Positions 37,020 through 45,613 are shown, numbered from the stretch's first letter. The stretch is 60,995 bases of DNA from Streptomyces anulatus (GCF_014650675.1 NZ_BMVK01000028.1:1-60995), one strand, 5' to 3'. A program made the numbers and translations. The notes: generated from the letters alone by a model not told the origin.

Positions 37020-37754
37020 ATGTCCGAACAACTCGCCGGCGACGCAGCGCCGAACGATCCGATGCACGAGTACCTGACGCTGTACCCCGAGGTCGTCCAG
37101 GCGGGATCCTTGCAGAATGCCCTGCAAGTGGTGGCCGATCGTGCAGGCTACGGTCTTGCCGTCGAGCTGACATCCTCACCAGGCTGGCGCCAGGTGGCCG
37201 CACGGGTGGAAGCCGACGGCCACTCGGCGAATGTACTGATGGCACAAAGCGAGCGCAGCTTCGTCGTCGACTGCTGGACCAACCATGTCCGCATGGCCAC
37301 CGGCAGCACCCCGGACTTGTCCGCGGTTGTCGGGGCGTTGAATTCGTGGCTGCAGGAACCTGGGGTCCGGGGACTCGTCGCCCAGTGGCCTTTCCTGCGG
37401 ACCTGGGAGCTGGCCGAGGCCCATGAGCGTGGAGAGGCTGTTGCAGTGCGATGGCGCCAGCTACGCGAGGCCGCCGCGCGCAGGCCGGACACTGCCCTCC
37501 ACGAGCTCGTCGAGGCCGCCTTCGAACAGGAGCGGCTTCGAGTCCTGTCGCCAGGGCGGAGCATGTACTGGGTCACTTTCAGCCGCCGGGCCGCGCCGCC
37601 CATCTGCCATGACCTGCCGGCGGCCATGCCGCTCAGAAATGGCGGCTACCAGGTGCGATTCCCCGACGGACGGCTGCAAGAGTTGGACAGTGCGGCAGAG
37701 GCCGTCGCGGCCATCATCGCGGGACTTCCGGACGATGCTGTCTCACGGCCTTGA
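37020..37754 (+). CDS. DUF6193-type protein
   Basis: 244 residues from ATG at 37020 (MSEQLAGDAAPNDPMHEYLT). SPGWRQVAARVEADGHSANV, RSFVVDCWTNHVRMATGST and VAQWPFLRTWELAEAHERG, then ALHELVEAAFEQERLRVLSP and GRSMYWVTFSRRA match DUF6193 proteins, which occur in Streptomyces near toxin/immunity and natural-product loci. Immunity is one possibility; the function is unknown. Confidence 0.7.
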   Translation: MSEQLAGDAAPNDPMHEYLTLYPEVVQAGSLQNALQVVADRAGYGLAVELTSSPGWRQVAARVEADGHSANVLMAQSERSFVVDCWTNHVRMATGSTPDLSAVVGALNSWLQEPGVRGLVAQWPFLRTWELAEAHERGEAVAVRWRQLREAAARRPDTALHELVEAAFEQERLRVLSPGRSMYWVTFSRRAAPPICHDLPAAMPLRNGGYQVRFPDGRLQELDSAAEAVAAIIAGLPDDAVSRP

Positions 37755-37757
37755 AGT

Positions 37758-38228
37758 TCACGGGTGGGGAATCTCGGCCAGCCGGTGCGGAACCGACTCG
37801 GAGGCCGCGTGGATGTAGGTGCCGAGGGTGGGCTCGTACCCCTGGGCGCAGGGGTCGCAGGAGCCCACGGTGCGTAGGGGGAGGCAGTAGCAGTACCGGC
37901 GCGAGCACTTCGGGCAGGTCCTCCGGGCGGCCACCGCGCGGTCCAGCGACAGCTCCTGAGCCAGCGTCGGGATCCGCTTGGGTCCGGCCAGGTCGACCCG
38001 GAGCAGGAAGCCCCGGGTGGGGTGGCGGCACGACCACTGCGGGCGGGTGCCGCACAGTCGGCACCGCAGGATCGCGACCGGGCCCCGGTTATCACCGGGG
38101 CTCAGCCCCATATCCCGCAGAGCACGCCGCGTGACGAGGCCCTCGGGCACGGTACCGCGGTCAAACTCGGGCAGCATCGCGTCGCTGCGCGGCACCCGCG
38201 TCACCTCGCGGCGGGTGCGCGGCATCAC
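37758..38228 (-). CDS. RRQRL-motif zinc-binding protein
   Basis: 156 residues. GLVTRRALRDMGLSPGD near residue 30-46 is the variant of the RRQRL motif, followed by three Cys pairs (LRCRLCGTRP, RTCPKCSRRYCYC, GSCDPC) that fit zinc ribbons. This family is common in actinobacterial plasmids and ICEs and may bind DNA or RNA. The stop lies 3 bases from the convergent DUF6193 stop. Confidence 0.75.
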   Translation of the reverse strand: MMPRTRREVTRVPRSDAMLPEFDRGTVPEGLVTRRALRDMGLSPGDNRGPVAILRCRLCGTRPQWSCRHPTRGFLLRVDLAGPKRIPTLAQELSLDRAVAARRTCPKCSRRYCYCLPLRTVGSCDPCAQGYEPTLGTYIHAASESVPHRLAEIPHP

Positions 38229-38417
38229 CGGCTCCAGGTACCAGGGAGCCGGGCGGGGCGCTGCGGATAGCGGGTTCCGGGGCGCTGCGGGCGGGGCCGG
38301 CCTATCCGGCGGTGCGGGCGGGGGGTGAGCACGATGAGCCTCCAGAGAGAGAGCGCCCCGCCGACGGGAGCGTCTGCGGGGCGCGGTGCGTGATGGGGGA
38401 GCCGTTCTGGTCGGGAG

Positions 38418-38529
38418 TCAGGCTCCGCCGTCGCGCGCGGCAGCGCGGGCGATCTCCTCCGCGAGGGCGGCGTTGGCGCTCCTGCTCCTCGGCGGCCTTG
38501 CGGAGCTGTTCCTGGATGTCCTCGGGCAT
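38418..38529 (-). pseudogene. 37-aa coiled-coil peptide, frameshifted
   Basis: Frame one gives MPEDIQEQLRKAAEEQER; frame two gives ANAALAEEIARAAARDGGA to a stop at 38418. Together they form a single amphipathic helix. The switch at about 38485 needs two missing bases or one extra base. It lies directly downstream of the terminator of the DUF6197 gene. Confidence 0.4.
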
Positions 38530-38564
38530 GCGGGTCTCTTCTCGGTGTGGGACAGGCCGGTCGG

Positions 38565-38615
38565 CCTGTCCGGCCCTCGCCCACCCGGGTGCGGGGTGGG
38601 CGAGGGCCGGACAGG
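38565..38615 (-). terminator. Long stem-loop terminator
   Basis: CCTGTCCGGCCCTCGCCCAC pairs with GTGGGCGAGGGCCGGACAGG around a short GC loop, nearly perfect over about 22 bp. Downstream of the DUF6197 gene (minus strand). Confidence 0.7.
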
Positions 38616-38734
38616 GCGGCGGGTCAGCGTTGTCGGAACGGGAGCACGTTGGCCGGGGGATTCATCGGCCGACGGGGTGGTGGGGGTGGGGGTGGATCTG
38701 GGGCGCGGCTCGGTTCGGGTCTGGTGAGCGGGGG

Positions 38735-39277
38735 TCAGAGCCCGCGGGCGTGCGCGAGGTCGGCGGCCTGGCCGAGGATCCGTATCGGTACGCGCCCGTC
38801 CTGGTGGGCGTCGTTGAAGGAGGGGACGGATTCGAAGCGGTCGCCGAACTGGCGGCGGATCGCCTCCAGCAGCACGGCCATGGCGGACATCTCCAGCGCG
38901 AAGTCGCGGTGGGACTCGGTGCGGATCGCGCCGAACAGGCAGAGCGCGCCGTCTTCCGACTGGAAGGTGCCGGCGCACCAGCCGCCGGTGAGGAGGCGGT
39001 GGTGGGCGCGCTGCAGAACGGCGGCGACCGGAGTCGGGGACTGCGGTGGCGGCTGGAGGGTCGGGGTGAGGGGGACCGTGACGACGTCGGCCAGGGTGAC
39101 CGGCTCGGTCTCGATGTGCGCGGTGTTGACCTCGTAGGCGACGGACGCTTCGTCCAGGCGCGTGGTCATCTCCGTGTTGGTGAGGACGAGGCGTTCTTCG
39201 AGGGACAGGGCGGTCGGTGGTGCGGGCGGCACGGTGGCCGGGGTGGCCTGGCCGGTGGCGGGGTGGGTCTGGGGCAT
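38735..39277 (-). CDS. DUF6197-family protein
   Basis: 180 residues. A Pro/Thr-rich start and helices (SLEERLVLTNTEMTTRLD) precede the domain: LQRAHHRLLTGGWCAGTFQS, EDGALCLFGAIRTES, ALEMSAMAVLLEAIRRQFGD, SVPSFNDAHQDGRVPIRIL. DUF6197 proteins are small phage/plasmid-borne actinobacterial proteins with conserved CLxGA and N-D-H residues; function unknown. Confidence 0.75.
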   Translation of the reverse strand: MPQTHPATGQATPATVPPAPPTALSLEERLVLTNTEMTTRLDEASVAYEVNTAHIETEPVTLADVVTVPLTPTLQPPPQSPTPVAAVLQRAHHRLLTGGWCAGTFQSEDGALCLFGAIRTESHRDFALEMSAMAVLLEAIRRQFGDRFESVPSFNDAHQDGRVPIRILGQAADLAHARGL

Positions 39278-39297
39278 CGCTGTTCAGCTCCCTGGGG

Positions 39298-39330
39298 CGT
39301 CGAAGGCGCGGGAGGTAGGCGCCTTCGACG
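39298..39330 (-). terminator. Stem-loop downstream of the 27-aa peptide gene
   Basis: CGTCGAAGGCGC pairs with GCGCCTTCGACG around a 9-base loop. Confidence 0.55.
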
Positions 39331-39346
39331 CCGGGGCGGGGCGGTT

Positions 39347-39430
39347 TCAGATGCTGGCGGTCCAGCCGGTGACGGCGCTGATCGCGCCGGTGATGACGGG
39401 TGCGGTGCCGGTGGAGATCGATACGGCCAC
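39347..39430 (-). CDS. Possible 27-aa hydrophobic peptide
   Basis: GTG at 39430 with AAGGA ten bases upstream encodes a 27-residue Ser/Thr/Ala/Ile-rich hydrophobic peptide (ISTGTAPVITGAIS in the centre, ending GWTASI). It is framed by two independent stem-loop terminators, which suggests a separate transcription unit. It could be a membrane microprotein. No known family; low confidence. Confidence 0.35.
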   Translation of the reverse strand: MAVSISTGTAPVITGAISAVTGWTASI

Positions 39431-39455
39431 GGGCGGCGTGTCCTTGCGGGTGTGA

Positions 39456-39488
39456 GCAGGGCCCGGCCGGGATACGGCCGGGCCCTGC
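39456..39488 (-). terminator. Perfect 14-bp stem-loop
   Basis: GCAGGGCCCGGCCG pairs with CGGCCGGGCCCTGC around GGATA. Downstream of the recombinase fragment at 39515-39800. Confidence 0.6.
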
Positions 39489-39514
39489 GGGAGTGTGCGG
39501 GGTGTGGGGTGGGG

Positions 39515-39800
39515 TCAGACGCCGGAGAGGTTCTTGATGGCCTCCAGCGCCTGGCGGGGCGAGGTGACCGTGTCGCGGCGTGCGGCGGACTTGCCCCCGC
39601 CGCCGCGGCGCTTGCCGCCCTTCGTCCAGCCAGACCACGAAGGCGACCAGGGTGCCCTTGGTGACCGCGGTCAGCGGCAGCGCGTGGCCGGTCTGCCCGG
39701 CGAGCCAGCGGTGGAACTCGGCCCAGAGCTCCCAGTCGCGGGCGTAGGAGGTGCGGGTCTCCGTACGACGGCGTCCCCGAACACCTCCTCGGACCCTTGC
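39515..39800 (-). pseudogene. Tyrosine recombinase N-terminal fragment
   Basis: SYARDWELWAEFHRWLAGQT and AVTKGTLVAFVVWLDEGRQA are the SAM-like core-binding segment of tyrosine recombinases. A break near 39595-39605 in a GC-run leads to GGKSAARRDTVTSPRQALEA and the stop at 39515. The catalytic domain is absent on this strand. It may once have belonged with the catalytic part at 39993-40792, which is now on the opposite strand. Confidence 0.5.
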
Positions 39801-39992
39801 GCGATTGGGTCGGAAGCAACTTCACAGACCACAGCCCCGCCGCCATGACGCTCTGTCAGTCGGTGCGGTGCAGTTCCGCGGTCATCCGGTGGCCTCTCCC
39901 TGACGGGCGGTCATGTCCGTTTTACCGGTACGACTCGACGTCCACGGCGCTCTCCGCCCCGGCGGCCGGCAGCAGCTCCGCCTCGACGACCG

Positions 39993-40792
39993 ATGAAGAA
40001 GGCCGCGCCCAGCACCATCGACCGCCGCATCACCGGCGTCACGGTCACCGCCCGCCGGCACGGCACCGAGGTCCCGAAGCAGGCGACGAAGGCGGCCCGG
40101 GAAGCCCTCAAGCCGATGAAGCTCGACCCGGCGCGGACCGTGCGCGGCCGCGGCAAGGCGATCGCGGCCACCCCGCGCACCTGAAGGCGATGAACACCGC
40201 CGCCGCCGCCCGCCCGCAGCCCGCCGTCGGCCGCCGGCGCGGCACCCAGGAACTGCCCGAACTGGCCCGGCTGCGCGACCGGGCGCTGGCGACGCTGGCG
40301 TTCGGCATCGCCGGACGCTCCGAGGAGGTCTCCTCGCTCGACACCGAGGGCATCACCCAGGTCGCCGAAGGACTGGAGGTGCACGTCCCCTCCGTCAAGG
40401 GCCGCCCGCCCCGTGACGTCGCGGTCGCCTACGGCGAGAACCCCGACACCTGCCCGGTCCGCTGCTGGCTCGCCTGGAAGGAAGCCGCCGGCCTCACCGC
40501 GGGCCCGGCCTTCCTGCCCGTCGACCAGAAAGGCCGCCTCGGCACCCAGCGGCTGGGACCCGACGGCTGCCGCCTCGCCATCACCCGGGCCGCCGAGCGC
40601 GCCGGCCTGGACGTGAAGCTCACCGGGCACTCCGCACGCCGCGGCCTGGTCAGCACCGGCCGCAAGCGGGGCAAGCGCGCCGAGAAACTCCGCAAGCAGG
40701 GCGGCTGGGCCGCCAACAGCCCGGTCTTCTGGGAGTACGTCGACGAGGGCGAACGCTGGGAGGACACCGCCACCGAGGGCATCGGCCTGTAG
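39993..40792 (+). pseudogene. Tyrosine recombinase catalytic domain, frameshifted
   Basis: Part one (MKKAAPSTIDRRITGVTVTA, to 40172) is the core-binding end. A missing G at about 40173 shifts frame; then LRDRALATLAFGIAGRSEEV (catalytic Arg with SEE), VHVPSVKGRPPRDVAVAYG, LTGHSARRGLVSTGRKRGK (His-x-x-Arg) and WAANSPVFWEYVDEGERW with the terminal Tyr. All catalytic residues are present, so correcting the indel would restore a working-looking site-specific recombinase. Confidence 0.7.
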
Positions 40793-40830
40793 CCGCCGAG
40801 GAGGAAACAACCGATTTCGCCCCCTCGGGG

Positions 40831-41997
40831 TTATGGAACTGGGGGCAGCCAAGCGGAAGGGATGACGACCGTGGCAGGGACGGGTATGCCAGCTGCAGCA
40901 AAAAGCCCTCGGGGAGCCGACCCCCTCGCGAAGTCAAAGCTCACCATGCCGCCGGTGAACCTCGCGCCGTGGAAGGCCACCGTGCCGCCGGTGAACCTCG
41001 CGCTACCGAAGTTCACCCTGCCGTCGGTGAACCTCGCGAAGCGGAAGTCCACCGTGCCGCCGGTGAACGTTGCGCTGTGGAAGTCCACCGTGCCGCCGGT
41101 GAACGTTGCGGAGCGGAAGTCCACCGCGCCGTCGGTGAACCTCGCGCGACGGAAGTCCACCGTGCCGCCGGTGAACGTTGCGGAGCGGAAGTCCATCCTG
41201 CCGCCGGAGAACACCGCGCCCTGGAACTTCACCGTGCCGCTGGAGAACCTCGCGCCGTGGAAGTTCACCCTGCCGCTGGTGAACCTCGCGTCGCGGAAGT
41301 CCACCCTGCCGTCAGAGAACACCGCGCCGGCGAAGTCCATGTCGCTGTCGATGGTGACGCCGGTGAGGTCGAGGTCGGAGCCCTGCCAGGAGCGGTGGGT
41401 TCCTTGAGGGCGTCGGTAGTGGTCACCGATGAGGCGCAGGATGGTATGCCGGACCTTACGGAAAGCCAGGTAGCGGTGGTGTTCCTCCTGATGGGCTGGG
41501 TCTTCGCCGGGGTCGGGTGTGAATGGCAGCTGAAGGTAGCCGCACAGGACGTCGATGCAGGTCTGGCGTAGGTCTTGGGTGGGGGCGTCGTCAGCGAGAC
41601 CGGCCAAGGCGTGGACGCCACCGAGTCGGACGGCCGGTGAGTCGGAGCCGAGTTTGTCGACGGCCTGGGAGAAGCGTTCGGTGTGGAGGCGGGTAGCTTC
41701 GCGGTGGGCGCCGGTCTCGTCGACGCGCTGGCGGCGGTAGGCGACGACCAGTGCGACGAGCGCGCCGGCCCCGGCCACAACGCCGAAGGAGAGCTTCACG
41801 AGATCGAAGAGCGTCTTCGCGTCGAGCTTCGCGGTTGAGTCGATCTCCTTGAAGTCGAGCAGCACCACCAGGCCGTAGAAGATGCCGCCCGAGACCAGCA
41901 CCGCAGTGCCGAACGTGAGGCTGAAAGCCCACCTCGGCTTCATCAGCCGCAACTTCTGTTCGTTCGGTGAGGACCGCGGCCTTCGGCTGACTGTCAT
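40831..41997 (-). CDS. Membrane-anchored pentapeptide-repeat protein A
   Basis: 388 residues from ATG at 41997 (MTVSRRPRSSPNEQKLRLMK). Two membrane helices (about 22-45: LTFGTAVLVSGGIFYGLVVLL and 62-84: LSFGVVAGAGALVALVVAYR), a conserved helical domain (TERFSQAVDKLGSDSPAVRL, GGVHALAGLADD), then about 15 tandem 10-residue units such as FTGGTVDFRSAT. This is the beta-helix pentapeptide fold. The 30-base unit gives direct DNA repeats at 40940-41330. A paralogue lies at 45845-46909. Confidence 0.85.
   Translation of the reverse strand: MTVSRRPRSSPNEQKLRLMKPRWAFSLTFGTAVLVSGGIFYGLVVLLDFKEIDSTAKLDAKTLFDLVKLSFGVVAGAGALVALVVAYRRQRVDETGAHREATRLHTERFSQAVDKLGSDSPAVRLGGVHALAGLADDAPTQDLRQTCIDVLCGYLQLPFTPDPGEDPAHQEEHHRYLAFRKVRHTILRLIGDHYRRPQGTHRSWQGSDLDLTGVTIDSDMDFAGAVFSDGRVDFRDARFTSGRVNFHGARFSSGTVKFQGAVFSGGRMDFRSATFTGGTVDFRRARFTDGAVDFRSATFTGGTVDFHSATFTGGTVDFRFARFTDGRVNFGSARFTGGTVAFHGARFTGGMVSFDFARGSAPRGLFAAAGIPVPATVVIPSAWLPPVP
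40940..41330 (-). repeat. 30-bp coding repeats of the pentapeptide gene
   Basis: Tandem copies of a 30-base unit (CCGCCGGTGAAC recurring) encode 10-residue pentapeptide pairs. Units differ by several bases and are in frame. They are part of the gene, not a CRISPR array. Confidence 0.7.
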
Positions 41998-42173
41998 GAC
42001 GATGAAGACCAGAGACAGAAGCCTGTGGTTGCAGCAGGTCGGGGTGGTGCTGGCATGTGTTGATGTGTCAGGAATCCGACCGTTTCCGCCCCCGGTGGAG
42101 CGGATCACGGGCTTGAAGGGCACGGGATCGCCAGAGGGCAAGGGCGTTTGCCACAAGATCCGAGAGCGGCCTA

Positions 42174-42194
42174 GGGCCTGTCCGGCGGATCATG
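42174..42194. mobile_element. Lone IS end (terminal inverted repeat remnant)
   Basis: GGGCCTGTCCGGCGGATCAT follows TAG, as in the ends of the IS at 44556-45505 (GGCACTGTCCGGCGGATCAT at its right end). The rest of this copy is gone except a transposase tail at 43133-43245. Confidence 0.6.
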
Positions 42195-42271
42195 GAGCCC
42201 AGCTGAGGGCGGCTGCTTCAGCTGCGGAAATTGGGTGGACCGGCCTGGATGGACTGTGCAACGTTCCTGGC

Positions 42272-43096
42272 ATGCCGAGCGAGATATCCCTGTCAGAGTC
42301 CTTCGGAGCCACCGCGTCGTTGGAGTCCTCCGACGGCACCGCCATCAGCTATCGACAGCTCGGCTCGGGGCCACCGGTCGTCATGGTCCATGGCTCCGGC
42401 GGTGGACTGCACTCCTGGCAGCCGGTGGCCGAGCACCTCGCCGACCAGTTCGAGCTTTGGATACCCGCCCGTCGCGGGTACGCCCCGAGCGGGCCGGGCC
42501 GATCGCCGAAGCGCTTTGCCGACGAGGTGGGGGACCTTGAGGCACTGATCGCTAAGATCGGCAGTCCCGTGCACCTGGTCGGTATGTCCTATGGAGCCTC
42601 CGTCGCCCTGCACGCCACGGCAGCCGGACTGCCGGTTCGCTCGCTGGTGCTGTGGGAGCCACCTCTGTACGCGGCTGGCGAAGAACTGGCACCTGTCCTG
42701 GGCGAGTTCTCGGCGCTGACCGCGAACGGTGACCGGCGGCAGGCCGATCGGTTGCTGGCGGAGAAGGTGGCCCGCGTCCCGGCCGCGCTTCTGGACCTCA
42801 TAAATGCGGCCGAGCCCGCCGATAACGAACCCACCGACGCGCCCGGCTGGCACCGTGACCTCGAGTCGATGGCCGCCGACTCGGTGGACGTGGAGCGCTG
42901 GTCCACGGTCAACGTCCCGACACTGCTGATGCGGGGCGCCGACACCTGGCAGCCGATGCCGGCGACCCTTGACCGGCTCGCGACCGCACTGCCCCACGTC
43001 ACCTGCACGACGTTCCCCGGCCAGATGCACTTCGCGCCCTCGGTTGTCCCCGAAGCCGTGGCGGCGGAGATCGCTCACTTCTTGTCGCGGTCCTGA
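42272..43096 (+). CDS. Alpha/beta-fold hydrolase
   Basis: 274 residues from ATG at 42272 (MPSEISLSESFGATASLESS). Oxyanion region VVMVHGSGGGLHSWQPVAEH, nucleophile elbow GMSYGAS, acid loop LMRGADTWQPMPATL and the catalytic His in FPGQMHFAP. This is the standard catalytic triad order of the family. The substrate is not predictable. It sits between an IS-end remnant and a transposase remnant, so it probably travelled with IS elements. Confidence 0.85.
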   Translation: MPSEISLSESFGATASLESSDGTAISYRQLGSGPPVVMVHGSGGGLHSWQPVAEHLADQFELWIPARRGYAPSGPGRSPKRFADEVGDLEALIAKIGSPVHLVGMSYGASVALHATAAGLPVRSLVLWEPPLYAAGEELAPVLGEFSALTANGDRRQADRLLAEKVARVPAALLDLINAAEPADNEPTDAPGWHRDLESMAADSVDVERWSTVNVPTLLMRGADTWQPMPATLDRLATALPHVTCTTFPGQMHFAPSVVPEAVAAEIAHFLSRS

Positions 43097-43132
43097 AGCC
43101 GTCCGGGAACTGCGGGGGCCAAGCTGGTCACG

Positions 43133-43245
43133 TCACGACCTGAGACACAGGCGGATCGCGGCGACGGTGACGGTGCCGTGGAAGATGTAGGCGCGCTTGT
43201 CGAATCTCGTGGCCACGGCCCGGGAGGTCTTCAGGGCGTTGATCT
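43133..43245 (-). pseudogene. IS5-family transposase C-terminal remnant
   Basis: INALKTSRAVATRFDKRAYI and the rest, ending LCLRS, aligns with the end of the transposase at 44609-45489 (INRLKNSRAVATRYDKRAYV). Only about 37 residues remain. Confidence 0.7.
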
Positions 43246-43287
43246 GCGCTGACGCATGGCCATGCGGGCTTTCTGCGGCTTCGGCTG

Positions 43288-43737
43288 TCACTTCTGGGAT
43301 GCCGGGACGAGAGCGGGCGCGGCTTTGAAGGAGATGGCCTCCATGAGTGGCTTGCGCTTGGTGTTGTGGAAGGCCGCGATGCGCCACTGGCCGTCCTGCT
43401 CCCGGACCAGGGTGTAGGTCTGGACCTTGGTCAGCTTCTTCGGCTTGCTTCCCTTGTAGCTGTCGCCGCGGCCGGTGATCACGGCTGTGTCCGGACCGTA
43501 GAAGCGGATGTCCAGGATCTCGTCGGCGAGCTGTGTGCCCTTGAGGAATTTGGCGAACAGTGTCCGGTGGCTGTCGGTGATGTCACGGCGGCCCTGGTAG
43601 TAGGTACCGACGAAGGTGACGTAAGTGGCGTCCTGCGTGAACTGCGCACCGTAGGCGTCGGCGTCGTGGCGTCGCCAGGCGTCGATGAGTGAGGCGATCA
43701 CCGTGGTGACGGCATTCCGGTCGTCCGTGGTGGGCAT
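43288..43737 (-). CDS. SnoaL-like/NTF2-fold protein
   Basis: 149 residues from ATG at 43737 behind GGAGG (MPTTDDRNAVTTVIASLIDA). SLIDAWRRHDADAYGAQFTQ, YVTFVGTYYQGRRDITDSH and TYTLVREQDGQWRIAAFHNT are the SnoaL/SgcJ pattern: a small cone-shaped fold often used for ligand binding or isomerase chemistry. Divergent from a MarR regulator with a shared operator region, so it is likely the regulator's target. Confidence 0.8.
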   Translation of the reverse strand: MPTTDDRNAVTTVIASLIDAWRRHDADAYGAQFTQDATYVTFVGTYYQGRRDITDSHRTLFAKFLKGTQLADEILDIRFYGPDTAVITGRGDSYKGSKPKKLTKVQTYTLVREQDGQWRIAAFHNTKRKPLMEAISFKAAPALVPASQK

Positions 43738-43771
43738 GGGATCCTCCAGGTCGTTACACTGATGCAGATAT

Positions 43772-43792
43772 TGCAGATAGACATTATCTGCA
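43772..43792. promoter_or_regulatory. Probable MarR operator
   Basis: Perfect inverted repeat TGCAGATA-GACAT-TATCTGCA in the 91-base region between the divergent SnoaL-like and MarR genes. A third copy of TGCAGATA lies at 43763-43770. Dyads of this type are typical MarR sites. Confidence 0.7.
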
Positions 43793-43828
43793 CGCTTGCA
43801 GCTATCTACGCAAGGGGCACCCAGGGAC

Positions 43829-44329
43829 ATGGCAGACCCGACGCCGGCGGACGAGCACGTGGTCTTCCGTCAGTACCTCGACGCCGTGGGACTCCACGGC
43901 ATGGCCGGGGCGGAAGCGGTGGGACTCAGCGCCTCCGAGTGGTACGCGCTCAGCCAACTCGCGCTGGAAGGCGCGCTCACCTCGGGAGAACTGGCCGCCC
44001 GCACCGGACTCACCACCGGGGCGACCACTCGCCTGATCGACCGCCTGGAGCGAGCCGGATTCGCCCGCCGGGCTACCGATCCAGATGATCGACGCAAGGT
44101 CATCGTCGAGCCGGTGGCCGACTCCCTCGACCAGATCGAGCGGGCGGTCGGGCCTGCCCGGCGCCAGATCACCGAGGTTCTCAGCCGATACACGCCAGAT
44201 CAACGCGCTGTTCTCTTCGACTACTTCTCTCACGCCGCCCCTGCATTCCGTGCGGCCACCGAGGAGATCCGGGACGCAGCAGCACACCGCCGTCAGGGCG
44301 AGGGAGATGCGGCGGCCCGCCGCCCGTGA
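43829..44329 (+). CDS. MarR-family transcriptional regulator
   Basis: 166 residues from ATG at 43829 (MADPTPADEHVVFRQYLDAV). Winged helix-turn-helix: LSASEWYALSQLALEGALTS, GELAARTGLTTGATTRLIDR (recognition helix) and FARRATDPDDRRKVIV (wing with DxRxK). Flanking helices form the dimer domain. It probably represses itself and the divergent SnoaL-like gene through the palindrome between them. Confidence 0.85.
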   Translation: MADPTPADEHVVFRQYLDAVGLHGMAGAEAVGLSASEWYALSQLALEGALTSGELAARTGLTTGATTRLIDRLERAGFARRATDPDDRRKVIVEPVADSLDQIERAVGPARRQITEVLSRYTPDQRAVLFDYFSHAAPAFRAATEEIRDAAAHRRQGEGDAAARRP

Positions 44330-44552
44330 GAGGAGGCGGGCCGCCGAGCCGGTACCGGCAGGCAGGCGCGCCCACTGCCGGGAGTAGTTCCGCCAACCGA
44401 AGCGAGGAAGTTCGCGGCCGAGTCCGGCACGGGTCCCCGGGTCAGGCCCGGAGGCGGGGCGGGTCTCCATCCGGTTGCCCGAGCCGCTGCGACGGACGGT
44501 TCACCACGCCTCCGAAGCAGTCCAGAACTGCCAGGAGGTGCCGCGGTACACC
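44330..44552. other. Short non-coding gap before an IS
   Basis: About 220 bases with no supported gene. Confidence 0.3.
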
Positions 44553-44555
44553 TAG

Positions 44556-45505
44556 GGCACGGCCGGTGGATCATGTGACTTTCCGACCGGTCGCTCGTTG
44601 GCTGGGTCATGGGTCGGGGGGATCTGACGAATCGCGAGTGGTCGCTGCTGGAGCCGCATCTGCCTTCGCCGGGTGGTCGGGGCGGCCGGTGGAACGATCA
44701 CCGGACCGTGCTCAACGGGATCCTGTTCCGGGTCCGTACCGGTGTTCCATGGCGTGACCTGCCGGAACGCTACGGTTCGTGGAAGACCGTCTACGAGCGG
44801 CATCGCCGCTGGTCCGCGGACGGCACCTGGGACCGGCTCTTGCAGGCGGTCCAGGCCGACGCCGACCTCGCCGGGCGGATCGACTGGGGCATGGTCGGTG
44901 TCGACTCGACGTCCTGCCGGGCCCACCAGCACGCGGCTGGCGCCCGCAAGGCCAGGCCGCGGGTCCCGAAAAAAGGACGACGCCCCGGCACCATCGCCCC
45001 GATGAGGGACTCGGGCGGTCCCGGGGCGGTCTGACCTCCAAGATCCACCTTGCCGGTGAAGGCGGCTGCCGCCCCATGGCTCTACTGATCACTCCAGGTC
45101 AGTGGGGTGACGCCCCGCAGATGATCGAGATCCTGGACCGGATCCGGGTTCCCCGCCCGCTGGTCGGGCGGCCCCGGACCAGGCCCGATCATGTCAGCGG
45201 TGACAAGGCTTACAGCTCCCGCCGAAATCGCCGCTACCTGCGAAGACGGCGCATCAAGCACACGATCCCCGAGCCGAAGGACCAGCGGGCCAACCGCCGG
45301 CGCAGAGGCAGCGCGGGCGGCAGACCTGCCGGCTTCGACCGCGAGCGCTACCGGCGGCGCAACGAGGTCGAGCGGACCATCAACCGACTCAAGAACTCCC
45401 GCGCGGTCGCCACCCGTTACGACAAGCGGGCCTACGTCTTCCACGGCACGGTCACCGCAGCGGCAGTCCGCTTATGGCTCCGCCCATGATCCGCCGGACA
45501 GTGCC
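44556..45505 (+). mobile_element. IS5-family insertion sequence (IS1031/427-like)
   Basis: 950 bases. Left end GGCACGGCCGGTGGATCATG and right end, read inward, GGCACTGTCCGGCGGATCAT match at nearly every position with one gap. TAG is present on both sides (44553-44555 and 45506-45508), the expected 3-bp target duplication of this group. Confidence 0.85.
44609..45489 (+). CDS. IS5-family transposase in two overlapping frames
   Basis: The first frame (44609-45034, MGRGDLTNREWSLLEPHLPS) holds the N-terminal domain and VGVDSTSCRAHQHAAG with the first catalytic Asp. The second frame, shifted by -1 and open to 45489, holds GLGRSRGGLTSKIHLAGEGG, VSGDKAYSSRRNRRYL and EVERTINRLKNSRAVATRYD with the second Asp and the Glu. 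An A6G run at about 44969-44975 near the overlap is a likely site for -1 programmed frameshifting, as known in IS5 relatives. Confidence 0.85.
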
Positions 45506-45613
45506 TAGGCCGGTTGGGTTTTCTGTCCGGATTCCAGTCGTTGTTGCCATCGGCTGCAGGGCTCCTATCCACAGGAGAGGCGATGGCGACATGGATGCGG
45601 GGAGGGCTCACGG

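Noticed and set aside
40940..41330. CRISPR-like regular 30-base repeats
   Set aside because: No spacers; units are in frame and encode pentapeptide pairs.
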